Source of the DNA: an uncultured Opitutia bacterium
GTDB lineage: Bacteria; Verrucomicrobiota; Verrucomicrobiia; Opitutales; Opitutaceae
Assembly: GCA_903896015.1 (NCBI GenBank)
Contig: CAITWF010000061.1
Location: forward strand, 1-64,000
Direction of reading: 5' to 3'
Length of the DNA stretch: 64,000 bases
Shown: positions 34,300 through 43,390 of the stretch, piece by piece
Layout of the letters: each line of letters begins with the position of its first letter
Position numbering within the stretch: the stretch's first letter is position 1
Translations under genes and position numbers: made by a program
Notes under the pieces: model-generated
Databases searched by the model: none
What the model was told of the DNA's origin: nothing
Seen by the model: the letters and a program-made list of their open reading frames with translations, nothing else

Positions 34300-35772
34300 T
34301 CACAGGCTGGCGGCCACCCGCCGAAAATGGTGCCCCATGATCGCGAGTTCGATCGCGATGCGGAATTGTCCGGGTCGGCACAGCATCGTGCCCCCGACAA
34401 ACCGCCAGTAGGACCAGCGCCCCCGGTGCCACACGCCGAGCAGCCAGAAGGATTTCACGAACGCCGCGCAGTCTCGCCACGAAAGCCGCAGCCGCTCGCC
34501 CGCGCCCTGGTGGTTTTTCAGATAAACGCGGATGCGGCGGTAATAATTTCGCGGCTCGTAGAGCCGGAGCATGAGTTCGCGATAGCCGTTTTCCAGCCAT
34601 GCGCGATCGAGCCGCGGGCGGAAGTTCAGGGCGGCCGCAGTGTTATTCCCCGTGCTCTCGGTCAGAAGCCGGCCCTCGGCCTTCAGCCGCCGGTAGAGCC
34701 GCGTCTGCGGCAGCGCCGTCAGCAACCCGACCATCGCCGTCGCGACACCCGAGCGCTGGATGAATTCGAATTGCTGCTTGAAAATATCGCCCGTGTCGCT
34801 GTCGAAACCGACGATGAACCCGCCCATCACCTCCAGCCCCGAGCGCTGCAGCGTCTGCACCGCCGCAACCAGATCGCGACCCTTGTTTTGCAGTTTGTGG
34901 CATTCCGCGAGCGAGGCGGCCGAAGGCGTTTCAATTCCGACGAAGACCTTGCGGAATCCCGCTGCCACCATCAACGCGCGCAGCTCCGCATCATCCGCGA
35001 GATTGATCGACGCCTCTGTGAGAAACCCCATCGCCGGCCGCGTGCGCTCGCGCCACGCGATCATCTCCTGCAACAGCGCCTTGGTGCGCGCTTTGTTGCC
35101 GATGAAATTATCATCAACGACAAAGACCATGTCTTTCCAACCGAGTCGCCGCAGCGTCTCCAGTTCCGCGATAAACTGCTCCGGCGACTTGGTGCGCGGC
35201 ACGCGTCCGTTCATGACGACAATATCACAAAACTCGCAGTCGAACGGGCAGCCGCGCGAAAACTGCGCCGCCATCGTCACGTAGTTACGCATCCGAAGTA
35301 GATCGTAGCGCGGCACCGGCGTCTGTTCGATCGATGGAAAGCGCGGCGCGCGATAAATCGGCTGCACGGTGCCCGCCTGCAAATCCGCGACGAGCCGCGG
35401 CATGATTTCCTCGGCTTCGCCAAGGACGAAATGCGGAATCTCAGGAAACGCCTCGTGCCCGGTGGTGAACAGCGGCCCACCGGCCAGCACGCGCTTGCCG
35501 AGCGCCGCACACCGGCGCGCGATTTCGCGCACGGATTCCTGATGCACAATCATCGCGCTTACAAACACCCAGTCCGCCCAGCGCAGCTGCCGGTCGTCGA
35601 TCGGCTCGACATTGAGATCGACCAGCTTGAGCCGCCACTCCCGTGGCAGCATCGCCGCGACCGTGATCAAACCGAGCGGGGGAAATGCCGCTTTCTTTGC
35701 CACGAACCGCAGCACATGCTTGAAACTCCAAAACGTCGTGGGAGTTTTCGGGCTGACCAGAAGAATTTTCAT
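34300..35772 (-). CDS. B12-binding-domain radical SAM protein
   Basis: The 490-residue enzyme has an N-terminal cobalamin-binding fold (KILLVSPKTPTTFWSF, AGGPLFTTGHE, residues 1-150) and a radical SAM domain with the iron-sulfur motif in SRGCPFDCEFC. FVGIETPSAASL and GGFIVGFDSDT match the SAM-binding and barrel motifs of the DUF4070 group. Such proteins methylate or rearrange unreactive carbons in lipids or secondary metabolites. The start at MKILLVSP was chosen over an ATG 21 bases upstream. It is convergent with the bat-associated gene and has no biosynthetic neighbours that would reveal its substrate. Confidence 0.85.
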   Translation of the reverse strand: MKILLVSPKTPTTFWSFKHVLRFVAKKAAFPPLGLITVAAMLPREWRLKLVDLNVEPIDDRQLRWADWVFVSAMIVHQESVREIARRCAALGKRVLAGGPLFTTGHEAFPEIPHFVLGEAEEIMPRLVADLQAGTVQPIYRAPRFPSIEQTPVPRYDLLRMRNYVTMAAQFSRGCPFDCEFCDIVVMNGRVPRTKSPEQFIAELETLRRLGWKDMVFVVDDNFIGNKARTKALLQEMIAWRERTRPAMGFLTEASINLADDAELRALMVAAGFRKVFVGIETPSAASLAECHKLQNKGRDLVAAVQTLQRSGLEVMGGFIVGFDSDTGDIFKQQFEFIQRSGVATAMVGLLTALPQTRLYRRLKAEGRLLTESTGNNTAAALNFRPRLDRAWLENGYRELMLRLYEPRNYYRRIRVYLKNHQGAGERLRLSWRDCAAFVKSFWLLGVWHRGRWSYWRFVGGTMLCRPGQFRIAIELAIMGHHFRRVAASL

Positions 35773-35893
35773 GCGCGAGCCGCGGGAGCACATGCTCCGA
35801 AGGCCGGCATCACCTTAGCGTTCGCCAGGGAAAAACGCGAGGGCCGCGCACTCCCATCCGCGCTTAGTCGGCCCGCTGCTACCCCAAAACAAT

Positions 35894-36451
35894 TTATGCG
35901 CGCGGCCCCGCCACCCGGGTTTTGTGCACCATCCGCGCCATCGACTCCTCCGGATTGAGTGCCGTCACCCGCTCAATCTCAACCCAAGCGAGATCTTTCG
36001 ATTCGTTGGAAATGACGAGCGGCTCATCCGGATTCGCCTCAATCACGAAACGCAAATCGTGGTGGTAGTGCCCTGGCTCGCCCTTGCGCTCGGGAATCCA
36101 GTGCCGGTCGACATCGAAGGGCGCCGCGCTCACGAGCGTGAGCCGCGTAAGGCCGCTCTCCTCGCGCGCCTCGCGCAGCGCCACACTCGCGATGTCAGCC
36201 TCGCCGTCAGCGTGACCGCCGAGTTGGAGCCATTTGTCGAGCTTGTGGTGATGTGTGAGCAGCGTGCGCGTCCGATCTGGACTCACGATCCATGCCGAAC
36301 CCGTGAGGTGCCCCGGCAGGCACGAGCGCAGGAAGCAATTGGCATGATTTTCGACAAAGCGAATAACCTCCGCCGTCATCGCCGCCTCGTGCGGATCGAG
36401 CGCGAGGGCGGCGTGGGCGCGGAGCAGAGCGAGGACGGGTTGGCGGTGCAT
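35894..36451 (-). CDS. Nudix hydrolase
   Basis: The 185-residue protein contains the Nudix box in GGHADGEADIASVALREAREESGL, with the conserved Gly, two REx and EES elements intact. Nudix enzymes cleave diphosphates linked to another moiety; the exact substrate is not evident. ASAWIVSPDRTRTLLTHHHKLDKWLQLG-like context is typical of a group often annotated as NUDIX hydrolases of unknown substrate. An ATG 18 bases upstream is also possible. It lies between a radical SAM gene and a divergent lipoprotein gene. Confidence 0.82.
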   Translation of the reverse strand: MHRQPVLALLRAHAALALDPHEAAMTAEVIRFVENHANCFLRSCLPGHLTGSAWIVSPDRTRTLLTHHHKLDKWLQLGGHADGEADIASVALREAREESGLTRLTLVSAAPFDVDRHWIPERKGEPGHYHHDLRFVIEANPDEPLVISNESKDLAWVEIERVTALNPEESMARMVHKTRVAGPRA

Positions 36452-36545
36452 CCGGCAAGAATGCCGCACGCGCCCGGCTGCGCCGCAAGATTTTCAGTTT
36501 TGGCCCGAAAGGCCGATATCAAGGGTTGGGCCACACAATTACGCC

Positions 36546-36965
36546 GTGGTCAACAAACCGCCTATGCGACCCGCCATCGGAATCGTGCGCCGGGCCACTT
36601 TGGCCGCATGCGCGACCCTGCTTGTTGCACTCGCAGCCGCCGGCGGCTGCATGGTTTCCGCGCCGACACCCGTAGTCCGACCCGCGCTGCACATCGCGCA
36701 CGTGGAACTCGTCAACCTCAGCGAATGCGACTGGCGCGTCACCCTCGCCAGCTCCGTTGGTCCAGATGCGCGCAGCGTATCGCTCCCCGCGCGGGAGACG
36801 GCGCATCTCGAACTCGCAAGTGGCGACTACACGATCACGCAAACGGCGCTCACTGGCCTCTCGGGTTCCGAATCCACGCGGCAAATCCACGCGCACTTCG
36901 CCACAGGTGAAACCTACCGCTGGCGGCTCGTCACACTCTTTTCCGCGACCGCGGTCGAGCCATGA
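36546..36965 (+). CDS. Small lipoprotein of a two-gene unit
   Basis: The 139-residue product has an N-terminal basic segment, a hydrophobic stretch (LAACATLLVALAAAGGC) and a lipobox ending at Cys35, so it is probably a membrane-anchored lipoprotein. The remainder (about 100 residues) is a small beta-rich domain with HIAHVELVNLSECDWRVTL. No family is recognised. The next gene starts inside the stop codon (ATGA), so the lipoprotein and the large Pro/Ala-rich protein are translationally coupled. Confidence 0.65.
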   Translation: MVNKPPMRPAIGIVRRATLAACATLLVALAAAGGCMVSAPTPVVRPALHIAHVELVNLSECDWRVTLASSVGPDARSVSLPARETAHLELASGDYTITQTALTGLSGSESTRQIHAHFATGETYRWRLVTLFSATAVEP

Positions 36966-39439
36966 GCCGCCCCACTCAATTTCGCCGTGCCGTGGTCATG
37001 TTGAAGTCCGGCCCCGGTTCGCCCGCGTCACCGACGATCGGCAATCGCTCACTTCACCACTATTGGGCGCTTCTCAAAACGCACTTCCGCAGCGTCCTGC
37101 TCGCGCCGCAATCGCTTGCCGACGGCGCCAACACGCAGTGGACGTGGCGCGAACCCGCTGACGGCACATCGCTCACGGCCGCCGAACTCGCCACCGTGCG
37201 CAAGCGCCTGACTGGCTCGCAACGTTCGCTCGCCGACTCAGTGGAGGACGCACGCGACTCCACCGCCGACGCGGGTTCCGTTCTCCCTCAACTTCAGGCG
37301 CGCATGGAATCCGTCGTAGAAGCGCTCGTCGCCCTGCCCGACTCCGCGCTCGCCGCCTATGTCGCCCGCTCCGAGCACGGACCACTGCTGCACAGTTGGG
37401 GGCTTCTGGTGGCCCTCACCCCGCACCACCCCGATAATACCGAATGTGAAATCTCCGGCCGTGTGCTCGTCTCCCACGCACCCGCTCCCGACCGAGAAAT
37501 TCTCCTCGAAAACCTCGCTGGCACCACGCTCGATCGCACGCGATCGGATGCGGCCGGCCGGTTTCGCTTCGCCAAGGTTTCACCCGGAAGCTACCGCGCC
37601 CACGCCATTTCCGATCGCGAGTCGTTCCCGATCAAGGGCGTGCTCGTCGAAATCGACGCCGCCTCCGTCGAGGGAATAGAACTGCACGACACCAGCCTCG
37701 ATCCAACCGCTGCCGCATCGCGCACCTCGACACGACGCCGGCGGGTGATCCCCTTCATTCTGTTCGGATCGATCGCTGCGGTGATCGCCGTCACCGTCTG
37801 GTGGCGAAGCGGAGATTCGGCCTCGCCCCCCGCGGTTGAGACGACGGCGACTGCTCCCGCAAACGTCGCGCACGAATCATTCACGCGTTCTCCCGATAAG
37901 CGTGCCGAGGCGGAGTCTCCGCGCTCGCGAGTCGCGACCACCACAACGCCGAACCCTCCACTCAACGCGGACAAAACCCGCGAGCCAGCGTTGGCGCCGG
38001 CTGTGAGCGCAAATGAAAATGAGCCGGCGCGCGGCCCCAAGCGTTCGACGATCGTCTTCCAACGGCGCGCCGGCGGATCAGCCGACGAATCTTCGGGCGC
38101 TCCGACGAACTCCGCTGCGCCTTCATCAGGCCCGACCGCAGGAACAGCGGGACCCGGTTTGGGGGCCGCCGCTTCGTCCGGCACCGGAGTCTCCGCGGCG
38201 GGCGGCGCTGCAGTGGCCGGTGCCGCCTCGAATGGAACAGGAGCCGCGACGGTCTCTCCACCCGGATCGGCCGCGCCATCATCATCCGCCGTCCCGGTTG
38301 CAAAGGCTCTCCCATCCACGCCCGCCCGCCCCAAGCCGCCGGCCCCCACAACTGCCCAAGCCGCCACCGCCAGCCACCCAACGCCGCACCCACCCGCCCC
38401 CAACCCCACGCCGGATGAGGCCCCACCCTCGGCCACCGCCGACTCACCGTCCGCCAGCGCCGCTTCGGCGACGCCCGATTCTCCGCCGTCCGCCACGCCA
38501 ACACCTGACGCGGTCCCCGAAAAGGCCGCCGCACCCGATATCACCGATCTACCCGGTGACGACCGCTCCCGTCATCAGCCCGCTCCCTCCGGCGCAACCA
38601 CCGTAACGAGCATCGTCACGACGTCGGACGATCCTGCGACCAACCCATCACCCGACTCTGCGGCGCCCCTCACCAACAACACCGATCGGATCGTCGGCAT
38701 CGAGCTCACACCTCATTCTTTTCGCGCTCGATTGCGCGTGACTCCCTGGCAAACCCGGTTGCTCAACGACCAGATTCTTCCGACCGCGCCCACGCGCGTC
38801 GGCGAAGGCGACGCAATTGCCGCGCTGCGCGAGCGACTCATTCGCGAATGCCGCGCCCAGATCCCCCCCATGTTCAATCAGCCGCGAACGCGAATCGGTT
38901 TCGCGATCGAGTTATTCCGAGCCACGACTACGCGCCCCCAGCCGCATTGGATTGGCCAAAGCCCAACCACGACCACTAGCGCCACCGTAGACGCCACCCA
39001 CGCCGAAATCTCCTGGCCGGATAACGCGCCGCCCGAAACCGCCTGTACCCTCGTCACCGAAGAAGGCCGTGAGCTCGCCCGCGTGACGGCCGATGACCGT
39101 GGCGCCTTTTCCCTCGCTACAGCGATCGGCCTACGCGGCTGGGCGTGGATCGCCGTCGACCGCCCGACCGGCGCCGAAGCGCACCTCACTGCGCGCGACT
39201 GGACGACGCGCTTGGACTGGCGGGTCGTGAGCGGCGCTCCCGCCGCGCCGACGTGGCGGCGCGACGATCACTGGTTGGACGATCACGGCCACCGCCTCGA
39301 TCTCGATCCAGGCGAAAAGGGCAACGCACCAGCCCGCCGCACTCTCGCGCTCGTCGATCGAGTTTCCGGCTGGGCGATCGTTAGCGACATCGAGCTCGCG
39401 CAGGAACGTCCAGACTCGATCGGCGCTCGCGCTCCGTGA
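36962..39439 (+). CDS. Large single-pass protein with Pro/Ala/Ser/Thr-rich linker
   Basis: This 825-residue protein has no recognised overall family. Residues 1-150 are helical; about 160-245 resemble a carboxypeptidase regulatory-like domain (CEISGRVLVSHAPAPDREIL, RSDAAGRFRFAKVSPGSYRAH). A single transmembrane helix follows basic residues (VIPFILFGSIAAVIAVTVWW, about 263-282). Residues 300-570 are a disordered Pro/Ala/Ser/Thr/Gly tract, and the last 250 form a folded domain. The topology suggests a cytoplasmic N-terminus and an exported C-terminus on a flexible stalk. It is coupled to the upstream lipoprotein gene, so the two may form an envelope complex. Confidence 0.62.
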   Translation: MSRPTQFRRAVVMLKSGPGSPASPTIGNRSLHHYWALLKTHFRSVLLAPQSLADGANTQWTWREPADGTSLTAAELATVRKRLTGSQRSLADSVEDARDSTADAGSVLPQLQARMESVVEALVALPDSALAAYVARSEHGPLLHSWGLLVALTPHHPDNTECEISGRVLVSHAPAPDREILLENLAGTTLDRTRSDAAGRFRFAKVSPGSYRAHAISDRESFPIKGVLVEIDAASVEGIELHDTSLDPTAAASRTSTRRRRVIPFILFGSIAAVIAVTVWWRSGDSASPPAVETTATAPANVAHESFTRSPDKRAEAESPRSRVATTTTPNPPLNADKTREPALAPAVSANENEPARGPKRSTIVFQRRAGGSADESSGAPTNSAAPSSGPTAGTAGPGLGAAASSGTGVSAAGGAAVAGAASNGTGAATVSPPGSAAPSSSAVPVAKALPSTPARPKPPAPTTAQAATASHPTPHPPAPNPTPDEAPPSATADSPSASAASATPDSPPSATPTPDAVPEKAAAPDITDLPGDDRSRHQPAPSGATTVTSIVTTSDDPATNPSPDSAAPLTNNTDRIVGIELTPHSFRARLRVTPWQTRLLNDQILPTAPTRVGEGDAIAALRERLIRECRAQIPPMFNQPRTRIGFAIELFRATTTRPQPHWIGQSPTTTTSATVDATHAEISWPDNAPPETACTLVTEEGRELARVTADDRGAFSLATAIGLRGWAWIAVDRPTGAEAHLTARDWTTRLDWRVVSGAPAAPTWRRDDHWLDDHGHRLDLDPGEKGNAPARRTLALVDRVSGWAIVSDIELAQERPDSIGARAP

Positions 39440-39476
39440 GCTATCTCCGGTCGAGCGCAATCGCCGCGCACGTTTC

Positions 39477-40064
39477 CTAACGCCGATTCTGCCAAATCGC
39501 GTCGGCCTCGAAAGCGTGGGGCGCCTCCAGCAGTGGCCAGACCTCGGCCACGGTGGAAGCGACCGCGGCAAGCTGGTGCAGGCCGGGCGATTTGAATTTT
39601 TCCGCCGTCATCCGATCGAAGAACCGCAGGAGATCGTCGTAAAATCCATCCTGGTTCAGCAGCACGATGGGCTTGTGGAGCTTGTTGATGTAGCGGAGCG
39701 TCATCACTTCGGTCAATTCCTCGAGCGTCCCGATGCCACCCGGCAGCGTGAGAAACGCTGCGGCGCGCTCCTCCATGACGCGCTTGCGATCGCGCATCGT
39801 CGTGACCGTGATCAGCTCGTCGGCGTCGCGAAACGCCAGCTCGCGCGCGATCATAAATTCGGGAATCACGCCGACTACACGGCCGCCCGCCGACTTCACG
39901 GACTTGGCCACCTCGCCCATTAGGCCGACGTTGCCGCCGCCATAAACCAAGCCCCAACCGCGCGCGACCATCGTCCGGCCGATCTGTTCGGCGACATCGT
40001 GGTATTTCCGATCGAGCTGGCGGCTCGAAGCGCAGTAAACGCAAAGCAACTTTTCCATGGGCAT
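39477..40064 (-). CDS. LOG family protein (TIGR00730)
   Basis: LOG proteins hydrolyse cytokinin nucleotides or other nucleoside monophosphates to a free base and ribose 5-phosphate. The 195-residue product carries both signatures: GGGNVGLMGEVAKSV and LPGGIGTLEELTEV. The start at MPMEKLLCVYCAS was chosen because GGTGA lies five bases upstream; other in-frame ATGs at 40058 and 40097 are possible. It is divergent to the GluQ-RS gene, with only about 37 bases between them. Confidence 0.86.
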   Translation of the reverse strand: MPMEKLLCVYCASSRQLDRKYHDVAEQIGRTMVARGWGLVYGGGNVGLMGEVAKSVKSAGGRVVGVIPEFMIARELAFRDADELITVTTMRDRKRVMEERAAAFLTLPGGIGTLEELTEVMTLRYINKLHKPIVLLNQDGFYDDLLRFFDRMTAEKFKSPGLHQLAAVASTVAEVWPLLEAPHAFEADAIWQNRR

Positions 40065-40101
40065 TTGATTCACCATCGGACAATGGTTCGCACGCACAAA
40101 A

Positions 40102-40935
40102 ATGCCGACCTATCGCGGACGCCTCGCCCCCTCGCCCACCGGGCTGCTGCACCTCGGTCACGCGCGCACGTTTTGGTTTGCCGCGGAACGCGCTCGCACC
40201 GCCGGCGGCACGTTGCTCCTCCGCAACGACGACCTTGATGCGCTGCGCTTCAAACTCGATTTTGTCGACGCGATGATCACGGACCTGCGCTGGCTTGGCT
40301 TCGTCTGGGAGGAGCCCATGATTTCGCAAAGCCAGCGTCGCCCCCACTACCGCGCCGCGCTCGAACGGCTCCACGCCGCCAACCTGATCTACCCGTGCAC
40401 CCGATCGCGGCGCGACGTGATCGAGGCCGCCGGCGCGCCCCACGAGGGCGGCGCCGAGGATGAACCGATCTATCCACCGCAGTTTCGCCCGCCGATCGAT
40501 GGACCGCTGCCGCCCCTCGGCGAAACGATCACGGTCAACTGGCGGCTGCGCGTGCCCGACGGCGAGGCTCTCACGTTTCACGACGTAAAATTTGGCGAGC
40601 AACGCGCGGTCGTCGGCCGCGACTTCGGCGACTTCCTCGTCTGGCGCAAGGACGATGTGCCGAGTTACCAGCTCGCGTGCGCCGTCGACGACGCCGAGCT
40701 CGGCGTGACCGAAGTCGTCCGCGGCGCCGATCTGATCAAGAGCACGTTTCGGCAACTGGTGCTATTTCGTGCGCTTGGTTGGCCGGCGCCGGCCTTTTTC
40801 CACTGCCCGCTGATGAACGACGATCGCGGTGAACGTCTCGCCAAGCGCCACGACGCGCTCTCGTTGCGCACCCTGCGCGAACGAGGCGTGACACCGGCGG
40901 GCATTCTCGCGAAGTTCGCCGCCGAATCCGCATGA
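40102..40935 (+). CDS. gluQ: Glutamyl-Q tRNA(Asp) synthetase
   Basis: GluQ-RS is a truncated glutamyl-tRNA synthetase that attaches glutamate to queuosine in tRNA(Asp). The 277-residue protein has the class I HIGH motif as HLGH (APSPTGLLHLGHART) and a KMSKS-like ERLAKRHD, and lacks the anticodon-binding half. The usual RIEDxD stretch is LRNDDLDALR, a change in a substrate-contacting loop. The mogA gene starts inside its stop codon (ATGA). It lies divergent to the LOG gene. Confidence 0.84.
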   Translation: MPTYRGRLAPSPTGLLHLGHARTFWFAAERARTAGGTLLLRNDDLDALRFKLDFVDAMITDLRWLGFVWEEPMISQSQRRPHYRAALERLHAANLIYPCTRSRRDVIEAAGAPHEGGAEDEPIYPPQFRPPIDGPLPPLGETITVNWRLRVPDGEALTFHDVKFGEQRAVVGRDFGDFLVWRKDDVPSYQLACAVDDAELGVTEVVRGADLIKSTFRQLVLFRALGWPAPAFFHCPLMNDDRGERLAKRHDALSLRTLRERGVTPAGILAKFAAESA

Positions 40936-41459
40936 CTGCAAAAATCGGCATCCTCAATATCTCCGATCGCGCCAGCGCCGGTGTCTACGAAGACACGCCC
41001 GGCAAGGCGTGCGTCGCGCTGTTGCGCGAGTGGCTCGCGACGCCGTTCGAGGTAGACTACAAAATTATTCCCGACGAGCAGCCAGTGATCGAAGCCGAAC
41101 TGAGCCGCATGGCCGACGAATCGGGCTGCGCTCTCATCGTCACGACGGGTGGCACCGGCCCCGCGCTGCGAGACGTCACGCCCGAGGCAACCGTCGCCGT
41201 CTGCGAAAAAATGCTCCCCGGCTTCGGCGAACTCATGCGCGCGAACTCGCTGAACTACGTCCCCACCGCGATCCTTTCACGACAGACCGCCGGCATCCGC
41301 GGCCGCACACTCATCGTCAATCTCCCCGGCCGCCCGAAAGCGATTCGCGAGAACTTGGAAGTCGTTTTCCCCGCAATCCCCTACTGCATCGATCTCATCG
41401 GCGGGCCGCGGCTTGAGACGAACGAGGCAGTGATGAAAGCGTTTCGCCCGAAGGCCTGA
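40932..41459 (+). CDS. mogA: Molybdopterin adenylyltransferase MogA
   Basis: MogA adenylates molybdopterin before molybdenum insertion. The 175-residue protein has the MoaB/MogA pattern: KIGILNISDRASAGVYED, LIVTTGGTGPALRDVTPEAT and RGRTLIVNLPGRPKAIREN, with the conserved TTGGTG loop and catalytic Asp residues. It is coupled to the preceding GluQ-RS gene by ATGA, an arrangement with no obvious functional reason. No other molybdenum cofactor genes are in the window, but a MOSC protein at 12154 could use the product. Confidence 0.88.
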   Translation: MTAKIGILNISDRASAGVYEDTPGKACVALLREWLATPFEVDYKIIPDEQPVIEAELSRMADESGCALIVTTGGTGPALRDVTPEATVAVCEKMLPGFGELMRANSLNYVPTAILSRQTAGIRGRTLIVNLPGRPKAIRENLEVVFPAIPYCIDLIGGPRLETNEAVMKAFRPKA

Positions 41460-41462
41460 GCC

Positions 41463-42674
41463 TCACGGCGCTTTCGCGATCGCGCCGCCTTTCATCACGA
41501 AAGTGACGTTGCGCAGCGTGCCGATGTCCTTCGTCGGATCGCCCTCCACCGCGATCAGATCGGCGAACAGGCCCGGTTGCACGCGACCGATTTCTTTTTC
41601 CATATGCAACACGCGGGCCGAGGTCGCCGTCGCCGAGTTCAGTGCGGCGGCCGGCGCCATGCCGTAGTCGACCATGAGCTGAAGCTCGAGCGCCTCGGTG
41701 CCGTGCGGAAAAACGCCCACATCACTGCCGGCGATAATCGTCACACCGGAGTCGATCGCCGCCTTGAACATCGCCTTTCGGGCCGCGTCGCGCGGACCGA
41801 CGGCGAGCGTGGGCACGAGCGCGACGCTGTGCTCCTTCATCAACTTAAACGTCGCGGCATCGCCGCCGTAGCCGTGCTCGATCGTTTCGACGCCCGCGAG
41901 CGTCGCGCGCCACATACCCTCGGCCGTTGCGGCGTGGGCACTGACCCCCCGGTGGCTGCTTCGGGCGGTTTCCACGACCGCCTGAATTTCCTCGATCGAA
42001 AACGTCGGCGCCGCCTCGTGCTGCGCGCCCCAGCGGTAATCCGCGTAAACTTTCACCCAGTCGGCGCCGCGGCCGATCTGATCGCGCGTGACCCGAATGA
42101 GGTCGGGCACGCCACTTGCCTCCTCGGCGCCCTGCGGCACGGTCCACTCCGGCCCGTAGCCCTTCGGGCCATAAGTGCCCGTCGCAACAATCGCACGCGT
42201 GGCCACGAGCATCCGCGGACCGGGAATGATGTTTTGTTCGACGGCTTGTTTGAGCCCGACGTCGGCGTAGCCCGCGCCTTCGGTGCCGAGATCGCGAATC
42301 GTGGTGAAGCCGGCGAGCAGCGTCGCACGGAGATGATTCGTCGCGCGTGCGACGCGGAGCGCGAGCGGCTCACGGGCAACCTGATCGTTCCAGGACGTCT
42401 CATTGTAGGGGTGCAGCAGCACGTGGCTATGCGCCTCGATCAATCCCGGCAGAACGGTCGCACCAGGCAATTCGATCGTCTTGGCTCCTTCCGTTGCACG
42501 CACGTCGGCCGCAGGGCCAGCCGCTTCAATTCGATCACCACGGACCAGCACAACCCAGTTTTCGTGGATCGCTTCGCCGTCAAAGATGCGGGCGGGCTTA
42601 AGCAGCGTGACGGCGGGCGGGAGCGTTTGTGCGGCGAGCAGCGCGGCGGTGAAAAGAAAAAAGAGCAGGCGCAT
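41463..42674 (-). CDS. Secreted amidohydrolase family protein
   Basis: The 403-residue enzyme has a signal peptide (RLLFFLFTAALLAAQ) and the metal-dependent amidohydrolase core: GLIEAHSHV (first two His ligands), WVKVYADY with the bridging Lys, SAHAATAEG, TIEHGYGG and GSDVGVFPHG, the last carrying the final Asp ligand. This matches the imidazolonepropionase/Xaa-Pro dipeptidase-like branch. Cyclic imides, amides or dipeptides are typical substrates. The start beginning the signal peptide was chosen over an ATG 15 bases upstream. It lies convergent with mogA. Confidence 0.86.
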   Translation of the reverse strand: MRLLFFLFTAALLAAQTLPPAVTLLKPARIFDGEAIHENWVVLVRGDRIEAAGPAADVRATEGAKTIELPGATVLPGLIEAHSHVLLHPYNETSWNDQVAREPLALRVARATNHLRATLLAGFTTIRDLGTEGAGYADVGLKQAVEQNIIPGPRMLVATRAIVATGTYGPKGYGPEWTVPQGAEEASGVPDLIRVTRDQIGRGADWVKVYADYRWGAQHEAAPTFSIEEIQAVVETARSSHRGVSAHAATAEGMWRATLAGVETIEHGYGGDAATFKLMKEHSVALVPTLAVGPRDAARKAMFKAAIDSGVTIIAGSDVGVFPHGTEALELQLMVDYGMAPAAALNSATATSARVLHMEKEIGRVQPGLFADLIAVEGDPTKDIGTLRNVTFVMKGGAIAKAP

Positions 42675-42725
42675 CGCGCGAGGTTGCACGCGCGCCGCGC
42701 GCGAGGGAAGTCCGGAGCGACGCGC

Positions 42726-43085
42726 TCAGTGATGATGCGGCGGATTGCGCCAGCCCGGCGGCAGGATCGAGCCGGCGCCGAACGCGTCGATCCGGTAGTA
42801 GAGCCAGAAGACCACCGCGCCGAGCGCGAGAAGGAAAAAGATTTCGCCCAGCTGGCCCCAACGCGCCCGCGTGCCGTGGTGCAGCGAGCCCACAACGGAG
42901 CCGATCAGCGGCTCGGCAACCAGACCGATGAGCGAGCCACCGAAGAGCACCATGCCCATGACTGCACCAGTGCGCAGAAACGGATCATCGATTAAACGCG
43001 CTTTGTAGCTCGCTATCTGGTTGCAGAGGTTGAGCAGCAGCACGCAGCAGGGGATGACGTAGAAATTCCGGACGGCGTTTTTCAT
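42726..43085 (-). CDS. Small uncharacterised membrane protein
   Basis: The 119-residue product has three hydrophobic segments (about residues 8-25, 40-65 and 75-95) and a soluble, Pro/His-rich C-terminus ending in PPHHH. It resembles no family I can name. The start MKNAVRNF was chosen because the longer reading upstream has no hydrophobic signal and an unlikely composition. It lies divergent to an FmdB-like gene about 60 bases away. Confidence 0.58.
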   Translation of the reverse strand: MKNAVRNFYVIPCCVLLLNLCNQIASYKARLIDDPFLRTGAVMGMVLFGGSLIGLVAEPLIGSVVGSLHHGTRARWGQLGEIFFLLALGAVVFWLYYRIDAFGAGSILPPGWRNPPHHH

Positions 43086-43145
43086 CGGGCGATTTGACTC
43101 GGCGCAAACACTCAGCACTGACAGTAAGACGTTCAACTCCTTCCG

Positions 43146-43367
43146 ATGCCCACCTACGTCTACGAAACGATCCCTCAGAAGTCCGGCGCGAAGCCGAAGC
43201 AACTCGAAATCCAGCAATCGATGAAGGACCCGCCGCTCACGAAGCATCCCGAGACTGGCGAACCGGTGCGCCGCGTGATGTCCGGCGGCTACGGCTTTAT
43301 CGCCCAGAAGGCGGCAGCTCCGGCCACGCCGTGCGGCGGCCGCTGCGCGTGTCACGGGGCCAACTAA
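43146..43367 (+). CDS. FmdB-like protein lacking the zinc-ribbon cysteines
   Basis: The 73-residue protein has the FmdB/DUF-type zinc ribbon layout (MPTYVYE, MKDPPLT, GEPVRRVMSGGYGF), but both Cys pairs that normally bind zinc are missing: the first knuckle reads TIPQKSG and the second KHPETGE. Cysteines occur only at the very end (TPCGGRCACHG). It may have lost metal binding or shifted it to the tail. It precedes a DUF5069 gene 23 bases away and is probably co-transcribed. Confidence 0.75.
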   Translation: MPTYVYETIPQKSGAKPKQLEIQQSMKDPPLTKHPETGEPVRRVMSGGYGFIAQKAAAPATPCGGRCACHGAN

Positions 43368-43390
43368 TTTTTCCCGAACCAAAAACCACC

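Noticed and set aside
37900-38640. Frameshift or non-coding low-complexity region
   Set aside because: The frame is uninterrupted on both sides and codon use is typical; it encodes a disordered Pro/Ala/Ser/Thr linker.
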